NCBI RefSeq assembly: GCF_003971065.1
Contig: NZ_RYDV01000001.1
Location: 868,001 to 932,000 of the forward strand
DNA: 64,000 nt
Origin: Candidimonas sp. SYP-B2681
GTDB taxonomy: Bacteria; Pseudomonadota; Gammaproteobacteria; Burkholderiales; Burkholderiaceae_B
Direction: 5' to 3'
The notes beneath the pieces are model-generated. The model was not told the DNA's origin. It saw only the letters and a list, made by a program, of their open reading frames with translations, and did not search any database. The first letter of the stretch is position 1. The number at the start of each line of letters is the position of its first letter. The translations under genes and the position numbers were made by a program. Shown piece after piece: positions 54,205 to 63,365 of the stretch.

Positions 54205-55250
54205 GGCTGCTCCAAGGGCAGAATCATTCTGAATTCGGTGTGACCTTGCCGAGAATCGAATTCGATAATACCGCCGTGCTGTTGTACAAATTCCTGTGCC
54301 AGACTAAGGCCCAGACCCGTTCCGCTTGCTCGCCCGGTTACAAGTGGATGGAACACCTTGTCGTGCAAGGACTCAGGTATCCCTGGACCATTGTCAATGA
54401 TCGAAACGATAATGCCTAACTTCGCCTGACGCGTGGCCAATAGCAACTGACGCCCTATACGCGTGCGCAGCACCAGGCGAGGAGCGTGGCAGCATTCGGA
54501 CTCGGTCAGCGCCTGAGCGGCATTGCGCACCATATTCAATAATGCTTGTAACAGCCTCGATAAATCGCCTTCTAGATCCGGGACGGAGGCATCATAGTCT
54601 CGGACGACCTCAAGATGGGGGAACTCGGCACGCACCAGCGTATATACCCGCTCACAAATCTCATGAATGTTGAATTGAACTTTCTCCAAGGTTTCACCTT
54701 GTGGCGCGATCAGGCGATCGACAAGACTTCCCAGGCGATCTGCTTCCGCAATAATGACCCTTGTGTATTCATGCAAAGCATCTGTATTGAGCTCTGCTTC
54801 GAGCAATTGCGCCGCACCACGTATCCCACCCAGGGGATTCTTCACTTCGTGCGCCAGATTACGCAATGTCTCTCGTTGAGCAGCCAGCTCTTTGCTAAGC
54901 TGTTGATGTCGATCGATAAGTATGTGATGTTCGATAACACGAACCTCGACCAAAGCCGCCCATGCCTGTTTATGCAGGGGCACGATAGCCAGGCTTATTG
55001 GCGAAGCAACTCCTGAGCGGTCTACGACAAGATCCTGCCGCAAAATGCCAAATTTGCCACTGATGGCATCTGGAAACCGAGCTTGCAATGTCGTATCGGC
55101 ACCAAAAAGCTGATAAGCGGCAATTCCGATTAACTGCCTGCGGGAAATACCGAATAATTCTTCCGCCGCCGTATTGGCGTGTTCGATTATCCCCTCGCTG
55201 CTGAGCAGCAAGACAGCAGTCGATAATAAATCGTAACTTGCTACGTCCAT
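54201..55250 (-). CDS. ntrB: Nitrogen sensor kinase/phosphatase NtrB
   Basis: 349 residues. Soluble histidine kinase without membrane segments: a PAS domain in the first ~110 residues, H-box NLAHEVKNPLGGIRGAAQLL with H134, N-box LLNMVRNAAQAL and G-boxes DNGPGIPESLHDKVFHPLVT, GRASGTGLGLSLAQEFVQQH. It phosphorylates NtrC when nitrogen is short and dephosphorylates it, with PII, when nitrogen is plentiful. Overlaps ntrC by four bases (ATGA); 183 bp downstream of glnA. Confidence 0.94.
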   Translation of the reverse strand: MDVASYDLLSTAVLLLSSEGIIEHANTAAEELFGISRRQLIGIAAYQLFGADTTLQARFPDAISGKFGILRQDLVVDRSGVASPISLAIVPLHKQAWAALVEVRVIEHHILIDRHQQLSKELAAQRETLRNLAHEVKNPLGGIRGAAQLLEAELNTDALHEYTRVIIAEADRLGSLVDRLIAPQGETLEKVQFNIHEICERVYTLVRAEFPHLEVVRDYDASVPDLEGDLSRLLQALLNMVRNAAQALTESECCHAPRLVLRTRIGRQLLLATRQAKLGIIVSIIDNGPGIPESLHDKVFHPLVTGRASGTGLGLSLAQEFVQQHGGIIEFDSRQGHTEFRMILPLEQP

Positions 55251-55394
55251 GATCCGCCTCTATAAACCCGAAGGTCGGATTAACGTTGTTAACGCTACGC
55301 TGCACCATGCCATGGCGCCGACTTCCGTGCAATCGATTGCAGGGCAACTGCGCGGCGCACAGCGACATCATCGATAACAATGAGCAGGGATAAC

Positions 55395-55428
55395 AGGCAT
55401 TACTGTCAGAGTACTGGCAGTAATGCCT
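55395..55428 (-). terminator. Hairpin directly after glnA
   Basis: AGGCATTACTG (55395-55405) and CAGTAATGCCT (55418-55428) make an 11-bp perfect stem with a 12-base loop, starting six bases past the glnA stop. No T-run follows in the glnA direction, so it may be a processing or attenuation signal that lowers read-through from glnA into ntrBC, rather than a full terminator. Confidence 0.5.
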
Positions 55429-55433
55429 TTGCT

Positions 55434-56846
55434 TTAGATGCTGTAATACATGTCGAATTCGACGGGATGAGTCGTCATCCGCAAGAGGTCGATTTCAGCA
55501 GCCTTGAGTTCAATATACGCATCCAGCATATCGTTGCTGAACACGCCGCCACGAGTAAGAAATTCGCGATCCTGATCCAGAGCCGCTATGGCCTCTTCGA
55601 GCGACGCGCAAACGGTCGGGATCTTTGCATCTTCGTCCGGCGGCAAATCATACAAGTTCTTGTCGGCTGGATCGCCAGGATGAATCTTGTTCTGCACACC
55701 GTCTAGCCCCGCCATCATTAAAGCCGAAAATGCCAGATAAGGATTGGCCAGCGGATCCGGGAATCGTGCTTCGACGCGACGAGCTTTTGGACTGCCGACG
55801 TATGGAATGCGTATTGATGCGGAGCGATTGCGAGCCGAATAGGCGAGCTTCACTGGCGCTTCGTAGTGTGGAACCAGGCGTTTGTATGAATTGGTACCCG
55901 GATTGGTGATGGCATTAAGCGCCTTAGCATGTTTGATAATGCCGCCGATGTAATACAGCGCGAATTCCGACAGGCCAGCGTAGCCATTACCTGCGAATAA
56001 GTTCTGCCCATCTTTCCAGATGGATTGATGCACGTGCATACCTGACCCATTGTCGCCGACGATAGGTTTAGGCATGAAAGTCGCTGTCTTACCATACACG
56101 TGAGCGACGTTGCGAACCGTATACTTCAGTATTTGGTTCCAGTCCGCGCGCTGAACCAACGTGCTGAATCGGGTCCCGATTTCAAGCTGCCCTTGACCGG
56201 CCACTTCATGGTGATGCACTTCGACTGGAACACCTTGCTGCTCTAGCAACAAACACATTTCGGACCGCATGTCTTGGAAACTATCTACCGGTGAAACCGG
56301 CACATAACCGCCCTTCACGCCTGGACGATGGCCTTGATTTCCGCCATTCATATCAAGCCCGCTCGACCATGCCGCTTCATCAGATTTTATCTTGACGAAA
56401 CAACCCGACATATCGGTGTTCCAGGTGATGCCGTCGAAGACGAAAAATTCAGGTTCAGGACCGAAATAAGCCGTGTCGCCTAGACCGCTGGATTTTAGAT
56501 ACGCTTCGGCACGCTTAGCCAAAGAACGGGGATCCCGGTCGTAACCTTTCAGATCCGAGGGCTCTACCACGTCACAAGTCAATATCAGAGTTGTCTCTTC
56601 GCGGAATGGATCCAGATGCGCCGTGGTCGGATCAGGAATCAACACCATATCGGAGGCTTCAATGCCCTTCCATCCGGCGATTGACGATCCGTCGAAGGCC
56701 ACGCCCGTTTCCATTTTCTCTTCATCGACCGTATGGCTCGGGACGGTAAGGTGATGTTCTTTACCGAGAGTATCGGTGAATCGGAAATCAACAAAGGAAA
56801 CTTCACGATCTGCAATTAGCTTGACAACTTCTTCCGGGGTGGACAT
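55434..56846 (-). CDS. glnA: Glutamine synthetase, type I
   Basis: 470 residues. It joins ammonia to glutamate with ATP, the entry point of nitrogen. Seen: [73 protein letters not shown] and [20 protein letters not shown], and the adenylylation tyrosine in [13 protein letters not shown] near residue 397, so activity is tuned by GlnE as in enterics. Strong ribosome site (CAGGAGCC). Its promoter is sigma-54/NtrC controlled (next entries). Confidence 0.96.
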   Translation of the reverse strand: MSTPEEVVKLIADREVSFVDFRFTDTLGKEHHLTVPSHTVDEEKMETGVAFDGSSIAGWKGIEASDMVLIPDPTTAHLDPFREETTLILTCDVVEPSDLKGYDRDPRSLAKRAEAYLKSSGLGDTAYFGPEPEFFVFDGITWNTDMSGCFVKIKSDEAAWSSGLDMNGGNQGHRPGVKGGYVPVSPVDSFQDMRSEMCLLLEQQGVPVEVHHHEVAGQGQLEIGTRFSTLVQRADWNQILKYTVRNVAHVYGKTATFMPKPIVGDNGSGMHVHQSIWKDGQNLFAGNGYAGLSEFALYYIGGIIKHAKALNAITNPGTNSYKRLVPHYEAPVKLAYSARNRSASIRIPYVGSPKARRVEARFPDPLANPYLAFSALMMAGLDGVQNKIHPGDPADKNLYDLPPDEDAKIPTVCASLEEAIAALDQDREFLTRGGVFSNDMLDAYIELKAAEIDLLRMTTHPVEFDMYYSI

Positions 56847-56900
56847 ATAGGCTCCTGAACCAATGAAATCGAAAAATGATAAATAGATATACGACTATAC

Positions 56901-56917
56901 GCAAACGGCGTGCCAAT
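56901..56917 (-). promoter_or_regulatory. Sigma-54 promoter of glnA
   Basis: On the minus strand TTGGCACGCCGTTTGCG carries the -24 TGGCAC and -12 TTGC elements with the exact GG-N10-GC spacing. Transcription would start near 56890, about 44 bases before the glnA ATG. Combined with NtrC sites upstream this is a nitrogen-responsive promoter. Confidence 0.88.
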
Positions 56918-56963
56918 TTTCAGGCGTGAAGGTATCCGCTTTGCATTAATGGGGCAAAGAGTA

Positions 56964-57000
56964 ATCACCATTATGGTGCAGCACGCACAACGATGGTGCA
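56964..57000 (-). promoter_or_regulatory. Two NtrC binding sites upstream of glnA
   Basis: On the minus strand TGCACC-ataat-GGTGAT (56964-56980) is a near-perfect NtrC site (consensus TGCACCN5GGTGCA). TGCACC-atcgt-TGTGCG (56984-57000) is a weaker second copy 20 bases further upstream. They lie about 80 and 100 bases before the predicted start, a normal enhancer distance. Confidence 0.8.
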
Positions 57001-57032
57001 TTTAAGCAGGCAAACAGCATTCGATACATGGC

Positions 57033-58259
57033 TTAGTCCAGAAATTCACCTTGCAAGTCGTTCAAGAAGCGCCACCCTAAGGGGCTCGCCTGAAAACGAG
57101 AAGGATCCGGTTCCAATAAGCCTCTGTGTATGGCACGGTTTACGGCAGGGGCAATAGAAAGAACGGAAAGGCCAGTGCGATCAGGGAAGCTAGTGCTCGG
57201 TACACCTGCTTTCAACCGCAGAGTATTGAGCATGAACTCAAAGCCCAATTCCTCCGCAAGGATAATGCGTTCTTCAGCAATATGGCTGCCATCGTGGCGG
57301 CGCGCCTTTTCCATCCAGGAAGTCGGATTTTTCAGCTTGGCCTGGCGGATGATTTTGTCATGAAACGACAGCTTTCCGTGTGCGCCCGGTCCTATGCCTA
57401 GATAGTCTCCGAATTCCCAATAGTTCATGTTGTGCAGGCAACGCTGCCCCGGCTTGGCGTAGGCAGAGACCTCGTACTGTTCCCAACCGCCCAGGGTGGT
57501 CGCCTCAGTAATAAGATCTTGCATGGCTGCACTTATGTCGTCGTCTGGTACTGATGGCGGATACTTCGCGAAAACGGTATTGGGCTCCATTGTCAGGTGG
57601 TACAACGATAAATGTCCGGTCTGAAACGACATCGCCTGCTTCAAGTCCTGCTCACAGCCTAATAGCGACTGTTGCGGTAGCGCGAACATCAGATCCAGGT
57701 TGACTCGTTGAACAGCACGTTGCGCGATCTCGATCGCTTCGCAGGCCTGCCTGCTATCGTGTATGCGTCCAAGAGCCTGAAGTGCCTGATCGTTAAAACT
57801 TTGTATACCCAGCGAAATACGATTTATTCCGCTGGCGGCATAATCGGCAAAGCGTCCTGCTTCAACCGTGCCGGGATTCGCCTCCATGGTCACCTCGGCA
57901 TCTGGCAACACATTCAGGCAAGCCCTAATCATGGCCAGCATAGCGTCCACGGCTTTGGCGGATAGCAGGCTGGGAGTTCCACCGCCTATAAATATCGATA
58001 CAACCTGACGTCCCCATATCAGGGGTAAAGACTGTTCGAGATCTGCCTGTAATGATGCCAGGTACTGCTCTTCTGGCACTTCTGAGTTCAATTCATGGGA
58101 ATTGAAATCGCAATATGGACACTTTCGTACACACCACGGCACATGAACATATAGCGATAAAGGAGGCAGGCTTGTCAAAATCGACTTGCCGCCAACCCCC
58201 GGTATAAGAGCGGGTTTCCGAGCTTTTTCCTCGGGTACGATAGAGAAGGTGGGATGCAA
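57033..58259 (-). CDS. hemW: Radical SAM heme chaperone HemW
   Basis: 408 residues. The [4Fe-4S]/SAM motif is PWCVRKCPYCDFNSHE near residue 41 (CxxxCxYC), with HVPWC upstream in place of the CxxxCxxC arrangement of oxygen-independent coproporphyrinogen oxidase. VVSIFIGGGTPSLL, TMEANPGTVEAGRFADYAAS, GINRISLGIQSFNDQALQAL, then a C-terminal HemN-like domain. HemW moves heme into apoproteins rather than making it. Follows rdgB by about 21 bp, an order conserved in betaproteobacteria. Confidence 0.92.
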   Translation of the reverse strand: MHPTFSIVPEEKARKPALIPGVGGKSILTSLPPLSLYVHVPWCVRKCPYCDFNSHELNSEVPEEQYLASLQADLEQSLPLIWGRQVVSIFIGGGTPSLLSAKAVDAMLAMIRACLNVLPDAEVTMEANPGTVEAGRFADYAASGINRISLGIQSFNDQALQALGRIHDSRQACEAIEIAQRAVQRVNLDLMFALPQQSLLGCEQDLKQAMSFQTGHLSLYHLTMEPNTVFAKYPPSVPDDDISAAMQDLITEATTLGGWEQYEVSAYAKPGQRCLHNMNYWEFGDYLGIGPGAHGKLSFHDKIIRQAKLKNPTSWMEKARRHDGSHIAEERIILAEELGFEFMLNTLRLKAGVPSTSFPDRTGLSVLSIAPAVNRAIHRGLLEPDPSRFQASPLGWRFLNDLQGEFLD

Positions 58260-58280
58260 GCTAGGTCTCGGTCGATTAGG

Positions 58281-58889
58281 TTAAGTGGGGTCTGTGCTGT
58301 TACGCAATGCCTGCAACAGCTCTTTCAATGCTTGAGCGCGGTGACTGCAGCGGTTTTTAACCGCGGGATCAAGCTCCGCCACCGTTTTGGCCAATTCGGG
58401 AACGTAGAAATGTGCGTCATAGCCGAATCCATTCGCTCCCTTTGGCACATCAATGATCTCTCCCCACCACGTCCCCTGAGCAATGATGGGCATGGGATCG
58501 TCCGCCGACCTCAGGTACACGAGCACGGCAACATAACAGGCGGAGCGATCACGTACAGTAGCCAACAAATTTACCAGATGCGTGTTATTGGCAAGGTCGG
58601 ATTTCTCGCCACCGCTAAGCGAAGCAAATCGGGCTGACAACACCCCGGGCGCTCCATCGAGCGCTGTCACACACAAGCCGGAATCGTCTGCCAACGCGGG
58701 TAAACCAGTGATGCGGCTTGCGTGTCGTGCTTTTGTCAAAGCGTTTTCAAGGAAGGTGGAATACGGCTCGTCGGCTTCGGGAACACCAAGCTCCCCTTGT
58801 GCAATCATATCGATTCCAGCCAAGGAGAGAATGGCGGAAAATTCTTTAAGCTTGCCAGCGTTGTTGGACGCCAGAACTACTTTAGACAT
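58281..58889 (-). CDS. rdgB: XTP/dITP diphosphatase RdgB (Ham1)
   Basis: 202 residues from the ATG at 58889 (MSKVVLASNNAGKLKEF); the longer frame upstream lies inside the LysR gene. It hydrolyses non-canonical dITP/XTP to the monophosphates and so prevents their insertion into DNA. Motifs: SNNAGKLKEFSAIL at the start, FLENALTKARHASRITGLPA, LADDSGLCVTALDGAPGVLS, and near the C-terminus PKGANGFGYDAHFYVPELAK, CSHRAQALKELLQAL. Its start codon lies inside the last codons of the upstream LysR gene (8-bp overlap), so it may be translationally coupled to it. Confidence 0.93.
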   Translation of the reverse strand: MSKVVLASNNAGKLKEFSAILSLAGIDMIAQGELGVPEADEPYSTFLENALTKARHASRITGLPALADDSGLCVTALDGAPGVLSARFASLSGGEKSDLANNTHLVNLLATVRDRSACYVAVLVYLRSADDPMPIIAQGTWWGEIIDVPKGANGFGYDAHFYVPELAKTVAELDPAVKNRCSHRAQALKELLQALRNSTDPT

Positions 58890-59796
58890 CAATTTGCTCC
58901 TGGGAACCATCTTTAACAAGCAAGGAGACGAGCTCCTTGGCAAATACAGGAAGTCTGTCGAATTGGCGCACACAAATATGCAAGCGCCGCAAAGCCCACG
59001 CGTCGTTCAGAGAAATAATCTTCAAAGGCATATCTTTCACATAGCGACGGGCGGCAGACTCGGGAATTACGCCTATGCCGACATGGGCGGCAATCATGCG
59101 GCATGCTGCTTCAAAATTACTGACCTCGACACGAAATCGCAAGACGCGGCCCAGATCATCTGCTGCCTGCAACAGGAAAGCGTGAATTGCACTGGCCTCG
59201 GACAAACCCACATAATCATAGGTTAATGTTTCGTCGAAATCGACCGAGGTATTGGCGGCAAGCGGGTGGTCTACGTGAGTAACCAGCGCCAGGCGATCGG
59301 TGCGGTATGGCAAGAATTCAATACTTTCACCGCCGCCGGCCTGCGCCGTAACGCCTATATCCGCCGTGCCGTCGGCCACAGCCTTGACGACCAGATAGCT
59401 TAGGCGTTCTCGCAATTCGACGTTAACGTCCGGATGCGCGGCAAGATACTGCGCGAGTATGGCTGGCATGAACTCGTTCATGGCAGTTGTATTGGCGTAC
59501 ACCCGGACTCTGCCCTTCACGCCGCTTGCATATTCCTGGATGTCGCCGCGCAGGTGTTCAAGCTGGCGCAATACGATCCTTGCATGTCGCACAAAGGCTT
59601 CGCCCGATGGCGTAAGTGTCACGCCTTGGCTATTGCGATAAAAAAGTGCGGTGCCCAAATGATTTTCAAGGTTCTTCACACGGTTGCTGGCCGCCGGCAA
59701 AGATAAAAAGGAACGTTCTGCCCCCTTGGTCATGCTTTGGGCGCCCGCTACGTTGACCATCAATTGCATATCGGTCAAATCAAAGTGCATCGCCAT
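58882..59796 (-). CDS. LysR-family regulator of the acyl-CoA dehydrogenase cassette
   Basis: 304 residues. Helix-turn-helix in MVNVAGAQSMTKGAERSFLS and LPAASNRVKNLENHLGTALF; effector domain with RVRVYANTTAMNEFMPAILA, ADIGVTAQAGGGESIEFLPY, and IAAHVGIGVIPESAARRYVK. It is divergent from the acyl-CoA dehydrogenase gene with a 114-bp spacer that holds a direct repeat (AATTGGCAA twice), and it most likely controls the acd-mmgE pair. Its 3' end overlaps rdgB, so this gene has become part of the rdgB transcription unit. Confidence 0.88.
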   Translation of the reverse strand: MAMHFDLTDMQLMVNVAGAQSMTKGAERSFLSLPAASNRVKNLENHLGTALFYRNSQGVTLTPSGEAFVRHARIVLRQLEHLRGDIQEYASGVKGRVRVYANTTAMNEFMPAILAQYLAAHPDVNVELRERLSYLVVKAVADGTADIGVTAQAGGGESIEFLPYRTDRLALVTHVDHPLAANTSVDFDETLTYDYVGLSEASAIHAFLLQAADDLGRVLRFRVEVSNFEAACRMIAAHVGIGVIPESAARRYVKDMPLKIISLNDAWALRRLHICVRQFDRLPVFAKELVSLLVKDGSQEQIDV

Positions 59797-59815
59797 GTAT
59801 AAGTATTCTCTTCAA

Positions 59816-59854
59816 AATTGGCAAACCCCCGCTTAAGCAAGCAAGAATTGGCAA
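59816..59854. repeat. Direct repeat AATTGGCAA in lysR/acd spacer
   Basis: Two identical AATTGGCAA copies (59816-59824 and 59846-59854), 30 bases apart, flank a GCTTAAGC palindrome in the divergent promoter region. This arrangement suits two LysR dimers, but the motif is not a recognised site. Confidence 0.35.
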
Positions 59855-59910
59855 GCGGCCCGCGTTAGGGCACAGTAACATCCATTGTAATAAAACCGGA
59901 CGCCGACACC

Positions 59911-61071
59911 ATGCCGCAATCTACCCAGCCCTTCCAGGAAATTCGCGATGCCATCCGCGATTTGTGCTCGCAATTCCCCCCCGAATACTTCCGCAAGATC
60001 GACCACGAGCGCGGATACCCCGAAGAATTCGTCAATACGCTGACGGAGGCCGGCTGGCTAGCCGCCCTGATCCCCGACGAATACGGTGGTTCGGGTCTGT
60101 CGCTGACTGAAGCGTCGGTCATCATGGAGGAAATAAATCGCAGCGGCGGCAATTCGGGCGTATGCCACGGGCAGATGTATAACATGGGGACATTATTGCG
60201 CCATGGTTCAGCCGAGCAAAAGCAACGCTACCTGCCCCGCATCGCCAGCGGCGAACTTCGGCTGCAATCGATGGGGGTCACCGAACCCACTACCGGCACC
60301 GATACCACGAAAATAAAAACTACGGCTGTCAAACAGGGCGATCGCTACGTTATCAATGGTCAAAAGGTATGGATTTCGCGTATTCAGCACTCGGACCTGA
60401 TGATTCTGTTGGCCCGAACCACGCCGTTGGACCAGGTAAAGAAAAAATCGGAAGGCATGTCGATTTTTATCGTTGATCTGCACGAGGCCATTGGCAAAGG
60501 TATGGAAGTACGCCCAATCCTTAATATGGTCAATCACGAAACCAACGAGCTATTTTTCGACAACCTCGAGATTCCAGCTGAAAACCTGATCGGCGAAGAA
60601 GGCAAGGGGTTCAAGTATATCCTGGATGGCCTTAACGCAGAACGCACCCTCATTGCTGCAGAGTGTATAGGAGACGGTCACTGGTTCATAGATAAGGTAT
60701 CTGCCTACGTAAAAGAGCGCATCGTCTTCAACCGGCCTATCGGGCAGAACCAGGGTGTCCAGTTTCCCATCGCTCGTGCCCATATTAACGTCGAGGCCGC
60801 CAGCCTGATGCGTTACGAAGCATGCCGCTTATACGACGCTCATCAGCCCTGCGGCGCTCAGGCAAATATGGCCAAACTGCTGGCCGCCGATGCGTCGTGG
60901 GAAGCTGCCAATGCATGCCTGCAATTTCACGGAGGCTTCGGTTTCGCCAACGAATACGACATTGAACGAAAGTTCCGCGAAACACGGCTTTATCAAGTGG
61001 CCCCGATTTCTACGAACCTTATTCTTTCCTACGTTGCTGAACACGTATTGGGACTTCCGCGTTCGTTCTAA
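59911..61071 (+). CDS. Acyl-CoA dehydrogenase
   Basis: 386 residues, normal length. FAD-containing enzyme that introduces an alpha,beta double bond in a CoA ester. Seen: IPDEYGGSGLSLTEASVIME, MGVTEPTTGTDTTKIKTTAV (flavin/substrate loop), KVWISRIQHSDLMILLART, and FHGGFGFANEYDIERKFRET near residue 340. The common C-terminal YEGT Glu is replaced (RLYQVAPIST), while an E at residue 244 (LNAERTLIAAE) matches the catalytic Glu position used by isovaleryl-CoA and long-chain enzymes, so a short branched or long acyl substrate is possible. Paired with mmgE-like gene 52 bp downstream. Confidence 0.87.
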   Translation: MPQSTQPFQEIRDAIRDLCSQFPPEYFRKIDHERGYPEEFVNTLTEAGWLAALIPDEYGGSGLSLTEASVIMEEINRSGGNSGVCHGQMYNMGTLLRHGSAEQKQRYLPRIASGELRLQSMGVTEPTTGTDTTKIKTTAVKQGDRYVINGQKVWISRIQHSDLMILLARTTPLDQVKKKSEGMSIFIVDLHEAIGKGMEVRPILNMVNHETNELFFDNLEIPAENLIGEEGKGFKYILDGLNAERTLIAAECIGDGHWFIDKVSAYVKERIVFNRPIGQNQGVQFPIARAHINVEAASLMRYEACRLYDAHQPCGAQANMAKLLAADASWEAANACLQFHGGFGFANEYDIERKFRETRLYQVAPISTNLILSYVAEHVLGLPRSF

Positions 61072-61123
61072 CTATGCACGTACCACCTCTCTCTTGTAAC
61101 GTAACGTCTTGCTGGAAACCATC

Positions 61124-62476
61124 ATGAATCATCCTAGTGCCGAACTTGCAGAATTTGCAGCCCAACTCGCCTACGACGACATTCCGCCCGAAGTATTACG
61201 GCGCACCGAAGACCTGATGCTGGACTGTCTGGCTTCAATACTGGCGGGCTCCAGTGCCCGGCCCGTTCAAACCATTGCAAAGTTTTCGGACATGATGGGG
61301 CCCACAAGCGGCCCCTCCGAAAACATGGTCACCCGCCGCAGCACTAGCCCGCTTTTTGCCGCAATGGTCAATGCCGCATCAGCACACATGGTAGAACAAG
61401 ACGACGTGCATAATGGGTCGGTTTTTCACCCTGCAGCAGTGGTATTCCCACCTGCTATCGCGGTAGCGCAGGCCTTGGGACGATCCGGCAAAGAACTGCT
61501 GGTAGCCTGTGTAGCGGGTTACGAAGTTGGCATACGGGTAGGCGAATTTTTGGGCCGCTCGCATTACAAAATTTTCCATACCACTGGAACGGCTGGGGCG
61601 TTGGCTGCCGCAGTGGCTGTGGGCCGTCTGCTGAACCTCAACAATGACCAGATGCTCAATGCCTTGGGCTCAGCGGGTACGCAAGCCGCCGGGCTGTGGG
61701 AGTTTCTGCGGGATGCGGCCGATTCCAAACAACTGCATACCGCCAAGGCTGCCGCTAACGGGCTGACGGCCGCCTACCTGGCCCATGATGGATTCACCGG
61801 TGCGCAGCATGTGCTTGAAGGGCCGCAGGGTATGGGCGCAGGTATGTCGCAAGATGCCGATCCGGCAAAACTTACCGACCGCTTGGGCAAACGCTGGACC
61901 GTCCTCGAGACATCGTTCAAATACCATGCTTCATGCCGCCACACCCATCCAGCGGCCGACGCCCTGCTGCAAATTGTGCAGTCACATCAATTGACGGTAA
62001 ACGATATCGCCAGCGTAGTGGCCCACGTTCATCAGGGGGCTATCGATGTTCTGGGCCCAGTCGTTGAGCCCACGTCGGTGCATCAATCCAAGTTTTCAAT
62101 GGGAACGGTACTAGGCCTGATCGCGCAGCAACGCCGGGCTGGTCTACCAGAATTCGATGCTGCCCTTAACGACCCCGCGATAGCCGCTTTTCGAAAACTC
62201 GTCACAATGGACCTCGATACCGAGGTCGACAATGCCTACCCACAGCAATGGATAGGAAAAGTCACCGTAACAACTACCGATGGCCGCACGTTCTCGGCCC
62301 GTGTCGACGAACCTAAAGGCGATCCAGGCAACACCCTGAGCCGCCCGGAAATCGAGGACAAGGCATTACGCCTGGGCACTTATCGCAATGCTGCCACCAA
62401 AGAAGAAAGCCAGGCGCTTATCGGCAAGGTCTGGGAATTATCCCGTGTAGAGCTCGTAGGGCGCTTTATCGCGTAG
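61124..62476 (+). CDS. MmgE/PrpD-family protein (2-methylcitrate dehydratase-like)
   Basis: 450 residues from the ATG at 61124; a TTG at 61109 would add five residues. All-helical MmgE/PrpD fold: ELAEFAAQLAYDDIPPEVLR, LDCLASILAGSSARPV, HMVEQDDVHNGSVFHPAAVV with the conserved Asp/His pair, LACVAGYEVGIRVGEFLGRS-like segment, and HTTGTAGALAAAVAVGRLLN. The family includes 2-methylcitrate dehydratase and iminodisuccinate/aconitate-related hydratases. Without prpB/C neighbours the real substrate is unknown; beside an acyl-CoA dehydrogenase a hydratase or isomerase step on a branched acid is plausible. Confidence 0.86.
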   Translation: MNHPSAELAEFAAQLAYDDIPPEVLRRTEDLMLDCLASILAGSSARPVQTIAKFSDMMGPTSGPSENMVTRRSTSPLFAAMVNAASAHMVEQDDVHNGSVFHPAAVVFPPAIAVAQALGRSGKELLVACVAGYEVGIRVGEFLGRSHYKIFHTTGTAGALAAAVAVGRLLNLNNDQMLNALGSAGTQAAGLWEFLRDAADSKQLHTAKAAANGLTAAYLAHDGFTGAQHVLEGPQGMGAGMSQDADPAKLTDRLGKRWTVLETSFKYHASCRHTHPAADALLQIVQSHQLTVNDIASVVAHVHQGAIDVLGPVVEPTSVHQSKFSMGTVLGLIAQQRRAGLPEFDAALNDPAIAAFRKLVTMDLDTEVDNAYPQQWIGKVTVTTTDGRTFSARVDEPKGDPGNTLSRPEIEDKALRLGTYRNAATKEESQALIGKVWELSRVELVGRFIA

Positions 62477-62481
62477 CCAGC

Positions 62482-63243
62482 TTAGCCCAGCGCTTGCTTT
62501 TGGTAGGCAATCAGCTGGGCAATGCCGTCTTGCGCCATATCAAGAAGGGCATTCAACTCCGTCCGGTCGAATGTCTGCCCTTCCGCAGTGCCCTGCACTT
62601 CCACAAACTTACCGGCCCCCGTCATGACAATATTCATGTCGGCGTCGCATGCGGAATCTTCGATGTAATCCAGGTCCAGGACGGGACGGCCGTCCACCAG
62701 TCCCACCGAGACCGCCGCCACGTGGTCGAGGATGGGATTCGATGCAAGCACGCTTTGATCGAGCAAAGTACGAATCGCTATCGCAGCGGCCACCCAGGCG
62801 CCTGTGATACTGGCGCAGCGCGTGCCTCCGTCGGCCTGCAAAACATCGCAGTCCAAGTGCAACGTGCGCTCGCCTAATGCCGTCAAATCAAATACCGCCC
62901 GCAGGCTTCGGCCTATTAGCCGTTGAATCTCTTGTGTTCGCCCACTTTGTTTGCCGCGGGCTGCTTCGCGGTCAGAGCGAGTATGGGTTGAGCGCGGCAG
63001 CATTCCGTATTCTGCTGTAACCCATCCCTGGCCTTTACCCTTCAGGAAAGGTGGTACCTTGTCGAGCACACTGGCGTTGCATAGCACGTGAGTGTCTCCG
63101 GCTTTGATAAGCACTGAACCTTCGGCATGACGTGTATACCCGACCTCGATGGAGAGCGCGCGTAATTCAGTGGTGGAGCGCCCAGTGGGACGCGTCGTGC
63201 CAGAGGAGGTGGAGAATATAGATGCAGGCAAGGAAGGCTCCAT
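62482..63243 (-). CDS. rph: Ribonuclease PH
   Basis: 253 residues. RNase PH trims the 3' ends of tRNA precursors using phosphate. Motifs: [100 protein letters not shown]. The first ~20 residues (Ser/Thr-rich) are an extension before the usual [20 protein letters not shown] region. Divergent from yicC, the usual betaproteobacterial arrangement, but its normal downstream partner rdgB is now separated by the acd cassette. Confidence 0.93.
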   Translation of the reverse strand: MEPSLPASIFSTSSGTTRPTGRSTTELRALSIEVGYTRHAEGSVLIKAGDTHVLCNASVLDKVPPFLKGKGQGWVTAEYGMLPRSTHTRSDREAARGKQSGRTQEIQRLIGRSLRAVFDLTALGERTLHLDCDVLQADGGTRCASITGAWVAAAIAIRTLLDQSVLASNPILDHVAAVSVGLVDGRPVLDLDYIEDSACDADMNIVMTGAGKFVEVQGTAEGQTFDRTELNALLDMAQDGIAQLIAYQKQALG

Positions 63244-63250
63244 TAATAAA

Positions 63251-63264
63251 AATGATAATCAATT
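63251..63264. promoter_or_regulatory. Fur-like sequence upstream of rph
   Basis: AATGATAATCAATT keeps the centre of the Fur consensus (AATGATAATCATT, 12 of 13). It begins eight bases before the rph start, on the side where the promoter should be. It could be chance in AT-rich DNA, as rph is not a usual Fur target. Confidence 0.25.
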
Positions 63265-63365
63265 AAACAGAATTCTCTCATAAGGCAAGACATGACGCTG
63301 CTTCACCCACGCCGACATGCCCCGCTTACAATAGCAACTTTAGGCGATAACAGGACACTCTACTT

